From Clostridium mobile (lineage in GTDB: Bacteria; Bacillota; Clostridia; Clostridiales; Clostridiaceae): a stretch of DNA of 64,000 nt. The translations under genes and the position numbers were made by a program. This document shows, one piece after another, positions 51,253 to 59,449 of the stretch (position 1 is its first letter; every line of letters begins with the position of its first letter). The notes under the pieces were generated by a model that saw nothing but the letters and a program-made list of their open reading frames with translations, did no database searches and was not told the origin of the DNA. The stretch covers positions 496,001 to 560,000 of the forward strand of contig NZ_JAHLQF010000002.1 of the NCBI RefSeq assembly GCF_018918285.1, written 5' to 3'.

Positions 51253-51675
51253 ATGATACAATCTGTTGTACACATTGCTCTGGTTGTTAAAGATTATGAT
51301 GAAGCCATTGAGTTTTACACAAAAAAACTTCATTTTACCTTAATTGAAGATACATATCAGCCAGAGCAAAATAAACGCTGGGTAGTAGTATCACCGCCAG
51401 GTTCCTCTGGAACTACAATATTACTTGCAAGAGCTTCAAAACCAAAACAAATGCCTTTTGTTGGTAATCAAGCAGGAGGAAGAGTTTTCTTATTCCTTGG
51501 GACAGATGACTTTTGGAAAGATTATAATGATATGATAGCAGAAGGAATTGAATTCGTTAGAGAACCAAAAGAACAATCATATGGTATTGTTGCAGTATTC
51601 AAAGATTTATATGGGAACTTATGGGATTTAATTCAATTTAAAGAGAGTCATCCAATGTTTCAACGAGTAAAATAA
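51253..51675 (+). CDS. VOC family protein, 140 aa
   Basis: The VOC fold is clear: VVHIALVVKDYDEAIEFYTK at the start, GGRVFLFLGTDDFWKDY and FKDLYGNLWDLIQF at the end. This looks like the glyoxalase-type subgroup with an HxxxE-like metal site. Substrate unknown. AAAGAAAGAAGGG before ATG is acceptable. Confidence 0.9.
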   Translation: MIQSVVHIALVVKDYDEAIEFYTKKLHFTLIEDTYQPEQNKRWVVVSPPGSSGTTILLARASKPKQMPFVGNQAGGRVFLFLGTDDFWKDYNDMIAEGIEFVREPKEQSYGIVAVFKDLYGNLWDLIQFKESHPMFQRVK

Positions 51676-51710
51676 CATAAACCTAAAGCAAACCTTATTA
51701 CAGAATCTTC

Positions 51711-51865
51711 TTAATTTAACGTCACAACCAAAAATCAATGATTTACTTGAACGCCGTATTATTCAGAATTGAATTTTGCGGTGTTTTTACGTCGTATTTT
51801 AAATAATTTCTTAAGATACCGTACTATTCAGAAATGGATTTTATGGTATCTTTGCTTTACAATTG
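51711..51865 (+). repeat. tandem A hairpins
   Basis: The first hairpin (about 51748-51788) has ACGCCGTA with TGCGGTGT and TTTTT. The second (51814-51853) has GATACCGTA with TATGGTATC, a compensated arm, and CTTTG. The left flank AATTTAACGTCACAACCAAA matches 49905. No B module here. Confidence 0.85.
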
Positions 51866-52045
51866 ATTTACAAGATGCAGTTTACAGCTTTGTATTAAAT
51901 TATTATAAAAATAAAGTTAGTTTTACATATTATAAAAAATTTAAATTTAAGTGAAAATAAAATGAACCTTTTGGTAAATATATGCATCTAATTAGTGTAA
52001 AGCAAAAAGTAGCGCTACAGTTTGCGAAGAAAGGTAGGAAGTCAA
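51866..52045. other. intergenic region before the sigma factor
   Basis: AT-rich, no gene. A possible promoter is TAGTGTAAAG near 51995. The sequence GAAAGGTAGGAAG precedes the TTG start. Confidence 0.3.
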
Positions 52046-52528
52046 TTGAATAAAGATGCATTTGTAGATAAAGTTCTTGAGGCTGAATCTACTTTATATC
52101 ATGTATCAAAATCAATCTTGATTCATGATGAAGATTGTGAAGATGCAGTTCAGGGGGCAATTTTAAAAGCCTATAACAATTTAGGTACACTAAAAAAAGA
52201 ACAATATTTTAAAACATGGTTGGTCAGAATACTCATAAATGAATGTTATAGTTTAAAACGTAAAGAACATCCAGAGGTATGTTATGAAGAATACTTTGAG
52301 TATGCCAAGGCCGATGATAAAGAGGATTATAGCGAATTATATTTGGCTATTCAGAAATTACCAGAGCGTATTCGTATTACAATTGTTCTTTATTATGTGG
52401 AAGGATATTCAGTAGAAGAAATTAAAGAAATTCTAAAAATACCCTCAGGAACTGTAAAAAGTAGATTGTCAAAAGGACGAAAATTATTAAAAGTAAAATT
52501 AGAAAATATGGAGGCAACTTATGGATAA
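52046..52528 (+). CDS. RNA polymerase sigma-70 family (ECF) factor, 160 aa
   Basis: Region 2 (DEDCEDAVQGAILKAYNNL, QYFKTWLVRILINECY) and region 4 (LPERIRITIVLYYVEGYS, EIKEILKIPSGTVKSRLSKG) are complete. It is the partner of the overlapping membrane anti-sigma gene. TTG 52046 after GGAAG gives a normal N-terminus; GTG/ATG alternatives further upstream lack support. The trigger is unknown. Confidence 0.9.
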   Translation: MNKDAFVDKVLEAESTLYHVSKSILIHDEDCEDAVQGAILKAYNNLGTLKKEQYFKTWLVRILINECYSLKRKEHPEVCYEEYFEYAKADDKEDYSELYLAIQKLPERIRITIVLYYVEGYSVEEIKEILKIPSGTVKSRLSKGRKLLKVKLENMEATYG

Positions 52529-53276
52529 TTTTAATTGGAATAATACCTTTCCAGATACACCTAAAAGTTTCAAAAATAAGGTAAGTGCGACATTAAATAG
52601 CTTACCGGATCAAAAGGAGAATTATGAAATGAGAAATATGAAATCATTTAAGAAAAGAATTATTATTGGACTAGTAGCCGCTATGGTAATAGGAACAACT
52701 GTATTTGCTGCAGGAAAAGTGTTTGTTATAAATTCACATGGAAGCAATATACCAACTTATACTGCTATACCTACAGTAGAACAAGTAAAGGATGATTTGG
52801 GATTTAATCCTAAATTAGTTAAGGAATTTGATAATGGATATGCTTTTAAAGGTGGATATACTATAGATAATGAAGTTGTTTATGAGAATGGAAATTCTGT
52901 AGAAAAAACAAAATCCCTTAGCTTTGCCTATACAAAAGGTAAGGATGAAATAATGCTTTACATGGAAAATGGAAAGTTAGGTGATGAATCAGGGGAAGAA
53001 ACTGTAGTTGATACTCATAACGGTATAGATTTATATTATTATTCATATGCTAACAAGCTTGTACCAGCGAATTATAAAATGACAGAACAAGATAAGCAGG
53101 ATGAGTTGTCTGGTAAATATGTATTTAGCTATGGATCTGACAAGGAAAAAATCTCTGAAGTTCAAGGTTTAAATTGGATGCAAGATGGAATTAACTATAC
53201 TTTCTCAGCAGTGGATTCTGATTTATCACAAGACGAATTAGTTAAAATGGCAAAACAAATTATAGATGCTAAATAA
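52521..53276 (+). CDS. membrane anti-sigma protein (DUF4367-like), 251 aa
   Basis: The cytoplasmic N-terminus (about 1-45) is followed by one membrane helix (RIIIGLVAAMVIGTTVFAAG, about 46-65) and an extracytoplasmic domain. The PTVEQVKDDLGFNPKLVKEF and GLNWMQDGINYTFSAVDSDL segments are typical of DUF4367. It overlaps the sigma gene by eight bases, the usual sign of a sigma/anti-sigma pair. It ends at a strong terminator. Confidence 0.85.
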   Translation: MDNFNWNNTFPDTPKSFKNKVSATLNSLPDQKENYEMRNMKSFKKRIIIGLVAAMVIGTTVFAAGKVFVINSHGSNIPTYTAIPTVEQVKDDLGFNPKLVKEFDNGYAFKGGYTIDNEVVYENGNSVEKTKSLSFAYTKGKDEIMLYMENGKLGDESGEETVVDTHNGIDLYYYSYANKLVPANYKMTEQDKQDELSGKYVFSYGSDKEKISEVQGLNWMQDGINYTFSAVDSDLSQDELVKMAKQIIDAK

Positions 53277-53286
53277 AAATAGTAGT

Positions 53287-53323
53287 AAAAGCCGTAATGA
53301 CATTAAAAGTCATTATGGCTTTT
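53287..53323 (+). terminator. terminator of the sigma/anti-sigma operon
   Basis: AAAAGCCGTAATGAC pairs with GTCATTATGGCTTTT. Confidence 0.85.
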
Positions 53324-53380
53324 GTGTAGTCAGCATGGACAACAATTTGGCGATGAAAATCCATTAAACATATGAACATT

Positions 53381-53412
53381 GTTCTTTGAAAACTGAGTAA
53401 TAAGGGATTATA
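53381..53412 (+). repeat. B module
   Basis: TTGTTCTTTGAAAACTGAG, then TAATAAGGGATTA. No A hairpin precedes it. A P3 promoter follows at 53441-53454 (TATAAT 53449-53454). Confidence 0.75.
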
Positions 53413-53429
53413 AAATAGAAACTTGCTAT

Positions 53430-53470
53430 AGCAATATAGAAAATATGGTATAATTTTCTTATAAGGCAAA
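53430..53470 (+). promoter_or_regulatory. P3 promoter module, copy 4
   Basis: GAAAATATGGTATAATTTTC with TATAAT at 53449-53454. It drives the 157-aa membrane protein. Confidence 0.6.
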
Positions 53471-53508
53471 TTCAATTAGTAAAATTATATGAGAATTTGG
53501 AGGATGAA

Positions 53509-53982
53509 ATGAAAAAAGATAAAACCTTAATGATTTCTTTGACTTCTATAATATTATTTAATGTTTTCTTTATAATTATATTAATTTGTTATAACGATAT
53601 TATAATTTTACCAATTAAGTTTATTAAGAATGTAACCAAAGAATATTATTATTGGTACATGGATAGACCTCCTATACCAAATGAATCAATTGTAATAGGA
53701 ATAACTACGATTGTAAAAATGATGTTTTCATTAATCCTTTCATTAGAATTCTTCTATACAATATTTAATAAGAAATATGCAAATGTAATTGATAAAAAGA
53801 ATATAGTAATATCTATAATTATTGGTTTTACTATTTATTGTTTAAGTTTTCTTTTTATAAAATACAAAGCTCAGCATTATAGATTATTTATGACTCTTAT
53901 TTCAACGGAAATACTTTCTATGATGTTGCTAAATTTAGTTTTAAAAATTAAAAAAGAAAAGCTAACGTACAATATTAATTAA
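53509..53982 (+). CDS. four-TM membrane protein, 157 aa
   Basis: GGAGG precedes ATG 53509. Helices at about 7-32, 61-80, 94-112 and 125-145; DRPPIPNESIVIG lies in the first loop. Family unknown. Monocistronic between P3 and an A terminator. Confidence 0.65.
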   Translation: MKKDKTLMISLTSIILFNVFFIIILICYNDIIILPIKFIKNVTKEYYYWYMDRPPIPNESIVIGITTIVKMMFSLILSLEFFYTIFNKKYANVIDKKNIVISIIIGFTIYCLSFLFIKYKAQHYRLFMTLISTEILSMMLLNLVLKIKKEKLTYNIN

Positions 53983-54013
53983 ATTGTAAAAGTTGCGTTT
54001 ATGATAGCCCTGT

Positions 54014-54092
54014 TTAATGGCTTAACTAAGAAAAACGAATAATTTCTTTAAATACCGTATTATTCAAATCTGAATTTTATGGTATTTTTTAT
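54014..54092 (+). repeat. A element with compensated arm
   Basis: Left flank TTTAATGGCTTAACTAAG, hairpin AATACCGTA / TATGGTATT (54050-54090) with TTTTTT. This differs from the common arm by a paired C-G to T-A change. Confidence 0.85.
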
Positions 54093-54182
54093 GATGTAAA
54101 AACATTGTTAATCTATTCTTAAGAATAATTTACAACTATTTTAAGAAGATATTGATATTATTTTAATTGAGGTGATTTTAGA

Positions 54183-54698
54183 ATGAAGAAAAAAACAATT
54201 AACATTCTGTTTACTGTAGGATTTGTATTTTATATTTTATTTCTACTGTGGAATATCCCTTTTAAATATGTATCTCCCCTAGAACTATTTAGTAAGAATA
54301 GGTATTATTCCAGAACACTTAATTTAATTCCTTTTTATGATGTTTTTAATGGAAAATTTAACAGGTTAGATATCTATGGTAATATAATTTTATTTATTCC
54401 ATTAGGAATTTACATAAATATATTTGCAAAGGACTCAAAAATGTATAAAAATATCTGTAAAATCTTTGGAATAAGTTTAATATTTGAAGTTAGTCAATAT
54501 GTATTTGGAATAGGTGCTAGTGATATAACGGATGTTATTACTAATACTATTGGAGGAATTATTGGCATAGGTATATACATGGCAATTAAAAAGATTTTTA
54601 AAGACTATACCAAGACAAAAAACTTTATTACTATTTGTAGTATTCTAGTTATGGTACCCGTTGCAATTATATTAGTACTCCTATTTACATATAATTGA
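54183..54698 (+). CDS. VanZ family membrane protein, 171 aa
   Basis: About five helices. RTLNLIPFYDVF, GNIILFIPLGIYI, FEVSQYVFGIGASDITDVIT and NTIGGIIGIGIY are the VanZ-like landmarks. Members include proteins affecting teicoplanin tolerance, but most have no known function. The GAGGTGA region precedes ATG. Confidence 0.92.
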   Translation: MKKKTINILFTVGFVFYILFLLWNIPFKYVSPLELFSKNRYYSRTLNLIPFYDVFNGKFNRLDIYGNIILFIPLGIYINIFAKDSKMYKNICKIFGISLIFEVSQYVFGIGASDITDVITNTIGGIIGIGIYMAIKKIFKDYTKTKNFITICSILVMVPVAIILVLLFTYN

Positions 54699-54837
54699 TG
54701 GACATACTCCTATGCAGTTCTAATGAAATTTATTAAAACGAAACTTTACTATGGAATAGCAGCTGCTTATGAAGCACACATATTGAAAAATACCTACATA
54801 TATTAATTCTGGAACAAAAATAAAGAGGAGTTATAAT

Positions 54838-55590
54838 ATGTGGCATAACAGATATCTAATGGATATAATAAAAATGTTCTTACCACCTGGGGGCGAAATT
54901 ATCCAGTTAGACAAACCCTTTGAAAAACCAGCGATGGGAATGGCGGATTTAGATGGAGATGGCATATTAGAACTAATAGGTGCTTATAAGTGGCAAGGTG
55001 AAAATTATATTATTGTACTAAAATGTTATAGTGGAGCTTGGCATGTAGCAGATACCATCAAAGGAAAGGGATATAACATAACTTATTTTAATGCTCTACC
55101 AATCACTAGTAAACACAAAAATAATTTAATAGTGGGTTGGCAGGTTGGAGCAATATGGTCAGATCTTAGTGTTTATGAGTGGACAGACATGGGATTAAAG
55201 GATTTAATCAGCGAAAATAAATACTATAGCAAAATAGAGATAAAAGATATTAGGAGTACAGAAGGAAAAGATGGAACATATGAAATAGCTCTATGGATTC
55301 ATGATACGGGGGATGCTTATAAGGTAGAAGTATATAGATGGTCAGGGGATAAGTTTGTATTAGCATTACATGTATATCCCTATTACTTTAAAAAAGTAGC
55401 TAACTATTATAAAAACCTTTTAAAAGAAATGGATTCGCCAGTTTATTGGTATTATTTAGCGGATGCTCAAATAAAAACAGGTAATATTCAGGGAGCGTTG
55501 GAATCTATAAACAGGGGTTTAGACTCTAAATATCCTTATCCATCTAGAGAAGAGCTAATGAAGTTAAAAGCACAAATTTCTAAGTATTAA
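54838..55590 (+). CDS. FG-GAP/VCBS-like and TPR protein, 250 aa
   Basis: A calcium-loop-like MADLDGDGILELIGAYKWQG (about 37-56) marks an FG-GAP/VCBS-type N-terminal part; WYYLADAQIKTGNIQGALES near the C-terminus is a TPR-like unit. No signal peptide. The combination resembles clostridial spore or cell-surface accessory proteins, but function is unknown. GGAG precedes ATG. Confidence 0.65.
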   Translation: MWHNRYLMDIIKMFLPPGGEIIQLDKPFEKPAMGMADLDGDGILELIGAYKWQGENYIIVLKCYSGAWHVADTIKGKGYNITYFNALPITSKHKNNLIVGWQVGAIWSDLSVYEWTDMGLKDLISENKYYSKIEIKDIRSTEGKDGTYEIALWIHDTGDAYKVEVYRWSGDKFVLALHVYPYYFKKVANYYKNLLKEMDSPVYWYYLADAQIKTGNIQGALESINRGLDSKYPYPSREELMKLKAQISKY

Positions 55591-55607
55591 GAAATTTAAA
55601 ATAGAGT

Positions 55608-55641
55608 CAGTACACTGAGAATTATGCCCAGTGCACTGACC
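55608..55641 (-). terminator. hairpin duplicated from 23383
   Basis: GTCAGTACACTGAGAA pairs with TGCCCAGTGCACTGAC, part of the 600-base duplication. Confidence 0.6.
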
Positions 55642-55730
55642 CTTTATTTAATACTATAGAATATTTGGTTTTCTATAGAAATTTTACTACTCAACATTAT
55701 AGTTTATCGATACAACTCAGTTTATTAGTT

Positions 55731-56127
55731 TTATCCAATAACTTTGCATAAAGGAATTCTAACTAAAACAAGCTCATCTCTTCTGTTGGTTTCAACGTTA
55801 AATACTAAAAATGCATTTCCGCCAAATACAAATGCACAAATAAGATTTACTTCTCTTTCAGGTGCTGGAGTTGGAATTTCATCTAGACATACTATTCGAC
55901 AACGGCCGACTAGTGGTATTAATTCTGCTGCTAGAGCAGGTGATATTCTCATTGCAATCACTTCTTCTATTTCTTGGTATATTACATTTATTTCTATCTC
56001 AACAAGTAAGACAAAAACGTTGGGAGCTATTTCAGCAACGCATGTTGCTCCAATTGTGAAGGATCTGCCACAAGCCCTTGTATCATTAACATTTAGAGAT
56101 TCTAATGTAGGCAGTATTCATCCCTAA
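55731..56127 (-). pseudogene. damaged second copy of the 129-aa gene, start lost
   Basis: The open frame matches 23507-23896 throughout (IGATCVAEIAPNVFVLLVEI, RCRIVCLDEIPTPAPERE, LVFNVETNRRDELVLVRIP). The ATG at the ancestral start is followed by a two-base deletion, and the second start codon has become CTG. The gene can only begin at an internal ATG (55961, 76 aa) or a non-standard codon. The flanking hairpins are retained. Confidence 0.8.
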
Positions 56128-56133
56128 CTTCTA

Positions 56134-56184
56134 TATTAGAGATAGGAAACATGTCCATATCTCTAATATAAAATATTCTATATT
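56134..56184 (-). promoter_or_regulatory. duplicated operator-like hairpin and palindrome
   Basis: TATTAGAGATA / TATCTCTAATA and AATATAAAATATTCTATATT match 23910-23960; the palindrome here has one change. Confidence 0.55.
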
Positions 56185-56317
56185 GAGAGAAAAGGTTACT
56201 ACTCTTCATACAAAAATGAGATCCTTTTATGAAGGAATAAGACATTGTAATGCAGTTACTTAGAGAAATCACATTTAGCTAAGGATTTAGGCTATAAAAT
56301 AATAGGAAACTAAATAA

Positions 56318-56392
56318 TTTTCTTTAAAACTAGACAATACAGTGTTAAGAAATTATATATAATTAATGGATATATTGCTGTATAATTGTAAT
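56318..56392 (+). repeat. B module with P2 promoter
   Basis: TTTTCTTTAAAACTAGACAA then TACAGTGTT (diverged B), and a P2 module ending in TATAAT at 56381-56386. The 60 bases after B closely match 45500-45560. Confidence 0.7.
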
Positions 56393-56437
56393 GTATTAAG
56401 GCGTAAAAATTATTTGCAAAATAGAGAGGTGTTAGAA

Positions 56438-56860
56438 ATGGATAAATACATAGATAAAATGGGTCTCTTTGAAGACTTTAATTTTAAATTGGTAGTAATT
56501 GAAGCTTTACTAGATGAGGAGCCTACTTTTCAAGATAAGCTGGAAACATTGATTGAAAAGCATTCAGAAAACTACGAATGGTATACAGATGCGGAACCTA
56601 TAAAGGAGCTGCTACAATTTTTTTCTGAATTATGCATTGAACAAAAAGATTTGGACAAGATTACAGAATTGTGTTTTGATGGCGGTAATGAAATCTACCA
56701 CTATATAAAGCCCGATTGGGATGGAGAAGATTCTTTCTTTGATATTCAATCAGTTAGGGGATTTGAACATTTAAAAAATTTAAAATCTATAGTTTATATC
56801 AGTATGGCAGATGAAGAAATTTTAGAACCTATGAAAGAACAAGGGATTACTATTGAGTAG
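56438..56860 (+). CDS. DUF6892-like protein, 140 aa
   Basis: DFNFKLVVIEALLDEEPTFQ near the start, FDGGNEIYHYIKPDWDGEDS and a leucine-rich-like end (FEHLKNLKSIVYISMAD) match the family I remember as DUF6892. It is probably an immunity-type protein by context. GAGAGGTG precedes ATG 56438, driven by the P2 promoter. Confidence 0.7.
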   Translation: MDKYIDKMGLFEDFNFKLVVIEALLDEEPTFQDKLETLIEKHSENYEWYTDAEPIKELLQFFSELCIEQKDLDKITELCFDGGNEIYHYIKPDWDGEDSFFDIQSVRGFEHLKNLKSIVYISMADEEILEPMKEQGITIE

Positions 56861-56878
56861 AGATATTTGGCATATTAT

Positions 56879-56912
56879 AAAAACACCGTATTATTCAAAA
56901 TTGAATATAATT
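56879..56912 (+). repeat. A repeat, left arm with changed right part
   Basis: AAACACCGTATTATTCAAAA is intact, but the right arm is replaced by GAATATAATTCAAT, which pairs with itself. No T-run. Confidence 0.7.
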
Positions 56913-57018
56913 CAATTTATATTGACTTTCTTGTGAATCAACCTCTATTGTGCAACCTTTAATGTAAGTCTATAATTAAACCATCAAAAGCTTTTGGATT
57001 TAATAAAATGGAGGCAGT

Positions 57019-58089
57019 ATGAGTAATTTAATTATTGGAGATACAATATTAAGACTTAGAAAACAAAAAGGTATTACACAAGAACAGTTATCAAATATGG
57101 TCGGAGTTTCTGCAGGTGCTGTTTGCAAATGGGAAACTGGAAACTCTGTTCCAGATATTGCTTTACTTGCACCTTTGGCACGTGCTTTAAATGTTTCTTT
57201 AGATGAACTATTGTCATTTAGCTCAAAACTATCGGAGATTGAAGTGCTTGACATTAAGAAAAAGCTAAGAGAAGTTTTTATTCAAAAAGGATATGAAGCA
57301 GGAGAAAAACAATGTAAAGGTTTTTTGAATGAGTATCCTAATAGTGTTCATCTTAAATTAGTAGTTGGTGAACTTATATCAATGTATTCTATGATGTTAG
57401 CACAGGAGTCGGAAGAACTTTACAAGTTAAGAATGAACTATGCACTAAAATTATTGGACCAAGTTGTAGTAAGTAAAGAAATAGATTATGTGTCACAGGC
57501 ATTATTCTTTATTGCAAGTATACAAATGATGCTAGAAAATTACGACGAAAGTGAAGAAGCATTAAAAGAACTTTCAACCACATTTATAGATCCTATGACA
57601 ATTTATCCAATTCTTCTACAACGTCAAGGAAAAAATCATGATGCCAAAGTACTTTGCGAAAAAATGCTTTTATCACATTTAAACCAAAGTACCGCAATGC
57701 TTGCTACCGTAGCGAATATATATATTGGCTCAGAAAATTATGAAAATGCAGAAATGTATATAGAAGCTATTCGCAAAATTCAAAGGTTATTTAATATTGG
57801 ATTACATTCAGGTGATTACAGCCTTTGTAGGTTATATATTAAAAAGCAACAATTAGAGCTAGCCGCAAAATATTTTAAGATTCATGTTGAAGGTTTAATT
57901 TCAACTGCATATGATTATAGTGATAACGAATTCTTTAAAGATGTTCTGTTGGAAGCAGATATACAAGGTCAAAAATTAGCAAGAAGAAAAATGTACCAAT
58001 CTTATATGTATGATTCCACTTTGAAAATTTTAGAGGGGTTGCAAGATTATGATGAAGCTATTGAGATACTGAAAACGGCTCTTTTATAA
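57019..58089 (+). CDS. XRE-type regulator with TPR-like C-terminus, 356 aa
   Basis: The HTH is at the start (TILRLRKQKGITQEQLSNMV, GVSAGAVCKWETGNSVPDIA). A long helical TPR-like domain follows, with YDESEEALKELS, YENAEMYIEAI and YDEAIEILKTAL units. The design resembles Rgg/PlcR-like or tetratricopeptide-sensing regulators. GGAGG before ATG. Target genes unknown. Confidence 0.85.
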   Translation: MSNLIIGDTILRLRKQKGITQEQLSNMVGVSAGAVCKWETGNSVPDIALLAPLARALNVSLDELLSFSSKLSEIEVLDIKKKLREVFIQKGYEAGEKQCKGFLNEYPNSVHLKLVVGELISMYSMMLAQESEELYKLRMNYALKLLDQVVVSKEIDYVSQALFFIASIQMMLENYDESEEALKELSTTFIDPMTIYPILLQRQGKNHDAKVLCEKMLLSHLNQSTAMLATVANIYIGSENYENAEMYIEAIRKIQRLFNIGLHSGDYSLCRLYIKKQQLELAAKYFKIHVEGLISTAYDYSDNEFFKDVLLEADIQGQKLARRKMYQSYMYDSTLKILEGLQDYDEAIEILKTALL

Positions 58090-58099
58090 TCATGTTATA

Positions 58100-58141
58100 A
58101 AACACCGTATTATTCAAAACTGAATTCTACGGTGTTTTTAT
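58100..58141 (+). terminator. A hairpin of the composite repeat, last copy
   Basis: ACACCGTA / TACGGTGT around ATTCAAAACTGAATT, with TTTTT. No further copies occur to the end of the window. Confidence 0.85.
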
Positions 58142-58176
58142 GTAATCTTTTAAATTATATATATATTAGAAGTTAT

Positions 58177-58572
58177 TTAATTTGCAGAATAATTTAATCC
58201 CCATGTATTACCGTAAAGATCAGTTACTACTGCATGGTAAGCACCCCAAAAAGTTTTTTGTAATTCAAATTGTACTGAACCATTTTTGCTTAGTGCTGAG
58301 TATAATCTGTTTATTTCTTCTTCGTTTTCTAATTCAAGTACTAAGCTGCCGTTTTGTCTTTTGTGATTATCGCCTAATATATCTACTAGATACATTATGC
58401 AATCATCATTAATATGTAATTCGGAATGTATAATTTTACCTTCAAGGCCTTTGAACATTGGCTTTCCATCAGCTAATTGAACATTTTTTATTTCTCCACC
58501 AAACACTTCTTTATAAAATTCTAATGCATCCTTGCAGTTTTCAATGAAAATTTCAGGAATAATTCTTTTCAT
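58177..58572 (-). CDS. VOC/PhnB-like protein, 131 aa
   Basis: Typical opening IIPEIFIENCKDALEFYKEV FGG and the closing WGAYHAVVTDLYGNTWGLNY place it in the PhnB-like VOC group. It is cytoplasmic with no assigned substrate. GAGGAGAG precedes the ATG at 58572. Confidence 0.9.
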   Translation of the reverse strand: MKRIIPEIFIENCKDALEFYKEVFGGEIKNVQLADGKPMFKGLEGKIIHSELHINDDCIMYLVDILGDNHKRQNGSLVLELENEEEINRLYSALSKNGSVQFELQKTFWGAYHAVVTDLYGNTWGLNYSAN

Positions 58573-58623
58573 ATAAACGTCTCTCCTCTTATTAATATAT
58601 TTTGCATCGTTTTAATCATTACG

Positions 58624-58665
58624 AGAACTTTTAATTTCAGATCAATAGCAGTAATTAAAAGTTCT
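58624..58665 (-). other. 12-base inverted repeat between two minus genes
   Basis: AGAACTTTTAAT and ATTAAAAGTTCT, perfect, with an 18-base loop. It may terminate the gene at 58822 or serve as an operator. Confidence 0.4.
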
Positions 58666-58821
58666 AGAGTTATGGCATATTATTATAGGATTATGTAGTA
58701 GTAAATATATTATACAGCAACAAATTAAAGTATAAAATTAGAAATATATGCCAATAAGAGGGATCAATAATATTACTTGACAAAAAATATTAAAATTTAT
58801 ATATAATACATACATTCAATA

Positions 58822-59325
58822 TTATAGCTTATTCAATTTTAAATTTGTTATTTCAATTCCATCCATAGTTATAATAACTTTTTCTAAAGCGCCATTAATA
58901 GAATTATCAAAGTCATAAGCAATAAATGGAGCATTAAGAGTATTACCTTCAGATACTTCTTGGCCAGATATTAACATTAAGTTTACGGAAAAACTGTCAC
59001 CATTTTTTCTAATACATTTTAATTTATACTCTGCACCTTTTCTGTAAAAATCATAATTAAGGTCAACTTCACCTAATATAAGAGCATCTAGATTATCTTT
59101 CATTTCACTATGTTCGTTATAAATAATTATTGATGAGGGCTTAGCCTTTAAAAATTCATCATAGTCAGTAAATCTAGAAATCTTAATATTAGCTATCTCA
59201 TTAGTTCCTGAATAACTTATTTTACTGTTAATTTTTATAGAACTACAATAAATATAAATTATTCCCACAAGAGCAATAACAACTACTGATAAAATTAAAT
59301 TTTTTTTATTTTTTATATTCTTCAT
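58822..59325 (-). CDS. membrane-anchored exported protein, 167 aa
   Basis: A basic start, one hydrophobic helix (about 10-27, LILSVVVIALVGIIYIYC) and a beta-rich extracytoplasmic part (IANIKISRFTDYDEFLK, YKLKCIRKNGDSFSVNLML). The cysteine at the end of the helix is not a clear lipobox. Family unknown. Confidence 0.6.
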   Translation of the reverse strand: MKNIKNKKNLILSVVVIALVGIIYIYCSSIKINSKISYSGTNEIANIKISRFTDYDEFLKAKPSSIIIYNEHSEMKDNLDALILGEVDLNYDFYRKGAEYKLKCIRKNGDSFSVNLMLISGQEVSEGNTLNAPFIAYDFDNSINGALEKVIITMDGIEITNLKLNKL

Positions 59326-59449
59326 ATCAATTTCAACCTCATTTAGAATAAAAGATCAAATCCTTTTTATATTTTAAATCATATTACATTTATAAAGAAT
59401 TTTACCATATATTAGAATATTTTTCAATTTCATATATAGTATAGGTATA

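Noticed and set aside
51769-51954. A 61-aa protein over the tandem A hairpins
   Set aside because: The frame is made of repeat DNA and has no ribosome site.
55744-56127. A 127-aa plus-strand protein opposite the duplicated gene
   Set aside because: The minus frame aligns with the 129-aa protein at 23507; the plus frame is its complement.
1364-58141. A true integron with attC sites
   Set aside because: The units look cassette-like, but no IntI-type integrase is present, and the repeats lack the RYYYAAC/GTTRRRY core pair of attC sites. The conserved TTTAACGTCACAAC flank is not enough.
40889-58141. A CRISPR array made of the ACACCGTATTATTCA repeats
   Set aside because: Copies are far apart, separated by whole genes, vary in sequence and carry terminators. 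No cas genes are present.
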